A stretch of 47,464 nucleotides of DNA from CAZEJK01 sp964512045 (GTDB lineage: Bacteria; Acidobacteriota; Thermoanaerobaculia; Thermoanaerobaculales; Sulfomarinibacteraceae): the NCBI GenBank assembly GCA_964512045.1, contig CAZEJK010000012.1, positions 1 to 47,464 of the forward strand. Direction: 5' to 3'. The notes below the pieces were generated by a model. That model was given only the letters and a program-made list of their open reading frames with translations, made no database searches and was not told the origin of the DNA. The position numbers were made by a program, and so were the translations under genes. This document shows, one piece after another, positions 47,286-47,464 of this stretch; positions within the stretch are counted from its first letter, which is position 1; the number at the start of each line of letters is the position of its first letter.

Positions 47286-47464
47286 GGTCTTCGACGTTGG
47301 GTATTCGCTTCCCCACCTCCCCATCTGCCCTTGCTGCAAGCGCCCAATCACCCTTCGATACCGCAAGCTTACAGAGCAGGCTGCCGGGAGGGCGGGCGGC
47401 ATTAAGCACTGAGAATTCACAATTTAGAACTCAACTCACGCCTTCGCTTTGAGCTCTCGAAGAT
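47286..47464 (-). repeat. Dispersed intergenic repeat, copy E (inverted, cut by the window end)
   Basis: On the minus strand the window opens with ATCTTCGAGAGCTC, the left module of copies A and D, and the region ends with GGGAGGTGGGGAAGCGAATA plus CCCAACG, like the right module of copy A. The centre is different and partly AT-rich (near 47410-47435). The sequence stops inside the conserved module. Confidence 0.6.

Noticed and set aside
1..47464. CRISPR arrays, tRNA or rRNA genes, phage genes
   Set aside because: I found no regular direct repeats with spacers, no cloverleaf with a GTTC/T-loop pattern and no conserved rRNA stretch; short or odd tRNAs could still escape reading by eye.

Overview
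The window is a GC-rich (roughly 63-65% by eye) bacterial chromosomal segment of about 47 kb with short intergenic gaps. It holds no rRNA, tRNA, CRISPR array, phage gene or transposase that I can see. An envelope-division cluster (EnvC-like factor, S41-like protein, YibQ-like protein) indicates a Gram-negative cell. The mixture of genes suggests an anaerobic or facultative heterotroph that uses fatty acids: NfnAB-type flavin oxidoreductase, a menaquinone-linked DUF224 iron-sulfur oxidoreductase, an acyl-CoA dehydrogenase with an extra C-terminal domain, two ferritin-like proteins and a very large secreted metallopeptidase. My best guess is an Acidobacteriota (Thermoanaerobaculia-like) genome. 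That is inferred from family content, not from a marker gene.

Layout. 1-4.1 kb (+): tail of a CorC/HlyC-domain protein, an ABC ATPase (interrupted by ten Ns), its membrane partner and a GT39-type glycosyltransferase, probably one operon. 4.4-6.6 kb (+): acyl-CoA dehydrogenase behind a promoter carrying a FadR(TetR)-type operator. 6.6-10.4 kb (-): purine nucleoside phosphorylase, SPASM-like radical SAM protein, methyltransferase and a double zinc-ribbon protein. 10.4-13.0 kb (+): MBL-fold hydrolase and a fused AroD-AroE enzyme. 13.0-25.0 kb (-): TrpS, ferredoxin, secreted protein plus histidine kinase, MetK, the YibQ/S41/EnvC trio, a YjbQ-like protein, a PanE-like reductase and a TauE/SafE permease. 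25.1-30.7 kb (+): CysQ-like phosphatase, omega-amidase-like hydrolase, HAD-IG 5'-nucleotidase, cNMP-GGDEF cyclase and a HAD sugar-phosphate phosphatase. 30.9-35.7 kb (-): secreted unknown protein plus TlpA, the DUF224 oxidoreductase behind a second FadR-type operator, and MutY. 35.9-44.1 kb (+): ECF sigma factor with NrsF-like anti-sigma factor, ferritin-like protein, 1365-residue metallopeptidase with a dockerin-like end, short YigZ-like protein, and a PAS-LuxR-DHp-REC fusion preceded by a coupled 28-codon ORF. 44.2-47.2 kb: second ferritin-like protein (-) and nfnAB (+).

Four signals go beyond gene content. (1) Two near-identical palindromes of the form TGAnTGA-N4-TCAnTCA lie about 30 kb apart, one on the acyl-CoA dehydrogenase promoter and one on the DUF224 oxidoreductase promoter. 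They tie the dehydrogenase and its probable quinone-linked electron outlet into one fatty-acid regulon. (2) Eight genes have a TANNNT hexamer ending exactly 6 or 7 nt before the start codon and no Shine-Dalgarno sequence, which suggests routine leaderless transcription. (3) A dispersed intergenic repeat of about 150-230 bp occurs in five places in both orientations, and the window ends inside one copy. (4) Several proteins keep a familiar fold but have lost the active residues (S41-like, EnvC-like LytM, first CCG half of the oxidoreductase), and one regulator has a domain order I do not recognise.
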